64,000 nt of DNA from assembly GCF_001443045.1 (NCBI RefSeq), contig NZ_LKPJ01000012.1:69314-133313 (forward strand), written 5' to 3'. Origin of the DNA: Burkholderia ambifaria. Lineage in GTDB: Bacteria; Pseudomonadota; Gammaproteobacteria; Burkholderiales; Burkholderiaceae. Of this stretch, positions 62,791 to 64,000 are shown piece by piece. The position numbers and the translations under genes were made by a program. The notes beneath the pieces are model-generated. The model was not told where the DNA came from. It saw only the letters and a list, made by a program, of their open reading frames with translations, and ran no database searches. Position 1 is the first letter of the stretch. Each line of letters begins with the position of its first letter.

Positions 62791-64000
62791 AACGCTGAGC
62801 GCCTCCGCCAACGGCGTGCGCATGGGCACGCTGACCGACGACAAAGGGATCTGGTCGTTCGTATACGACCCGCAATGGCTCGCGTCCCCGGCCGCGTACC
62901 CGCTGTCGCCGGCGTTCGCGCTGCGCGCCGGCCCCTTCACCGACACGTCGACCGATCGCCCGGTCCAGTGGTTCTTCGACAACCTGCTGCCCGAGGAAGG
63001 CATGCGCACGTCGCTCGCACGCGAGGCCAGGCTCGATGCCGCCGATGCGTGGGGCCTGCTCGCGTACTTCGGGCGCGAATCGGCCGGCGCGCTGACGCTG
63101 CTTCCCGACGGCGAGCAGGAGGCGCCCGGCAGCCTGCAGCCGCTGTCGCTCGACGAGCTCGCGCGCCGGATCCAGGCGATGCCCGAGCGCGCGCTGACGG
63201 CCACCGCGCCCAAGCGCATGTCCGCGGCCGGCGCGCAACAGAAGCTGCTGCTGGTGCTGCGCGGCGATGCGCCCGACTACACGCTGTACGAGCCGGTCGG
63301 CAGCGAGCCGTCGATGCACCTGCTCAAGCCGGACATGCGCGCGGCCGGCTACCCGCACTCGGCGATCAACGAATTCTTTTGCATGAAGCTCGCGAGGAAG
63401 ATGGCGCTCGACGTGCCCGACGTGCATTTCCTGCGCGCGCCGTCGGCATGCTACGTGATCGACCGGTTCGACCGCGACATCGCGTCGGTGCCGGCCGGGC
63501 GCGTGCATACGATCGACGCGATGCAGCTGCTCAACTACGACCGCGGCTTCAAGTATCAGCGGGCGAACGCGCAGGAGCTCGCCCGCGCGATCGAGCGCAC
63601 CAGTACGCGCGCGCTGGCGCGCCTGTCGGTGTTCCGCTGGACCGTGTTCAACGTGGTGGTCGGCAACGCCGACGCGCACCTGAAGAACCTGTCGTTCTTC
63701 GTCGACGCGCGCGGCTACCGGCTCGCGCCGTTCTACGACATCGTCAGCACGGTTGTGTATCACGCGCCAACGCACCGGCCCGACCATCGCGGCGATCACT
63801 GGCCGCACTGCGAACTGACGATGCCGCTCGGCACCGCGACGCGGTTTGTCGATATCGATGTGGCTGCGCTGGTCGCGCTCGGCCAGGCGCTCGGACTCAG
63901 GGAAAAGGCGGCCGCGAGCGAGCTGCAGCACTTTCTCGAGCTGCCCGATCGCCACGTCGCGCAGACGCTCGATGAAGTGAGGACAATCGCGCCCCCGGAC
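62780..64000 (+). CDS. hipA: HipA-family serine/threonine kinase toxin (runs off the right edge)
   Basis: At least 407 aa with no stop before the window ends. A GGAG site precedes the ATG at 62780. HipA features are QWFFDNLLPEEGMR in the N-lobe, the glycine/phosphate loop AAGAQQKLLLVL, the HLLKP strand, the catalytic Asp in VGNADAHLKNLS and the metal-binding Asp in PFYDIVST. HipA phosphorylates tRNA synthetases and causes dormancy. Beside a dormancy-type locus this is notable, though it is 12 kb from the last low-oxygen gene. Confidence 0.9.
   Translation, partial: MAARTLSASANGVRMGTLTDDKGIWSFVYDPQWLASPAAYPLSPAFALRAGPFTDTSTDRPVQWFFDNLLPEEGMRTSLAREARLDAADAWGLLAYFGRESAGALTLLPDGEQEAPGSLQPLSLDELARRIQAMPERALTATAPKRMSAAGAQQKLLLVLRGDAPDYTLYEPVGSEPSMHLLKPDMRAAGYPHSAINEFFCMKLARKMALDVPDVHFLRAPSACYVIDRFDRDIASVPAGRVHTIDAMQLLNYDRGFKYQRANAQELARAIERTSTRALARLSVFRWTVFNVVVGNADAHLKNLSFFVDARGYRLAPFYDIVSTVVYHAPTHRPDHRGDHWPHCELTMPLGTATRFVDIDVAALVALGQALGLREKAAASELQHFLELPDRHVAQTLDEVRTIAPPD

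Overview
The window is GC-rich with typical Burkholderia gene families (gram-negative porin, phasin/PHA genes, AGGAG-type ribosome sites). It most likely comes from a secondary chromosome of a Burkholderia cepacia complex-like bacterium. The core of the window (about 1-10.96 kb and 24.85-50.8 kb) resembles, from memory, the low-oxygen-activated (lxa) locus described in B. cenocepacia. No database search was run; all family calls come from motifs read in the translations.

Layout. 0-2 kb: polysaccharide deacetylase and the start of a secreted protein. 2-11 kb: PfkB sugar kinase, short class II ribonucleotide reductase, FtsH protease, zinc-ribbon protein, BON protein, beta-CASP hydrolase and zinc alcohol dehydrogenase. 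10.98-24.86 kb: a Tn3-type mobile element. 24.85-32.7 kb: phosphotransacetylase, PHA synthase, acetoacetyl-CoA reductase and phasin, divergent from universal stress proteins (Usp) and acetate kinase. 32.7-50.8 kb: further Usp proteins, a sensor kinase/NarL-type regulator pair, an FNR-family regulator, a second alcohol dehydrogenase, Acg-like nitroreductase, cytochrome c, LOG protein, SulP transporter, BON protein, Hsp20, an APH/P-loop kinase, nicotinate phosphoribosyltransferase and a CBS protein. 50.9-57.2 kb: a LysR-controlled cluster (ketopantoate reductase-like, VOC, MaoC, CaiB, AroE-like) and a porin. 57.5-64 kb: MEDS-type hybrid kinase, MgtC, flavohemoglobin and a HipBA-like pair behind an operator array.

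How it works together. Eleven FNR-type boxes (TTGAY-N4-RTCAA, one with a single mismatch) sit in the promoter regions between 2 and 47 kb, and none was seen in the mobile element or beyond 47 kb. The locus encodes an FNR with the full four-cysteine cluster set and the E-x-x-S-R recognition helix that reads such boxes. A second 88-bp promoter module, with fixed spacing, occurs before the fnr gene and before a small unknown gene; it is a candidate target of the NarL-type regulator. Gene content parallels the Mycobacterium tuberculosis DosR dormancy regulon family by family.

The most striking feature is a 13.88-kb Tn3-type element with 38-bp inverted ends and a perfect 5-bp target duplication (GTTGA). 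It carries a type VI secretion cargo: an orphan tssF, a VgrG-lipase with an ankyrin protein, and an Eag chaperone, Rhs nuclease toxin and immunity genes. It landed in the pta-adh junction. Removing it with one duplication copy rebuilds a pta gene whose stop overlaps the adh start as ATGA. The cargo is co-oriented with the oxygen-regulated pha-pta operon.
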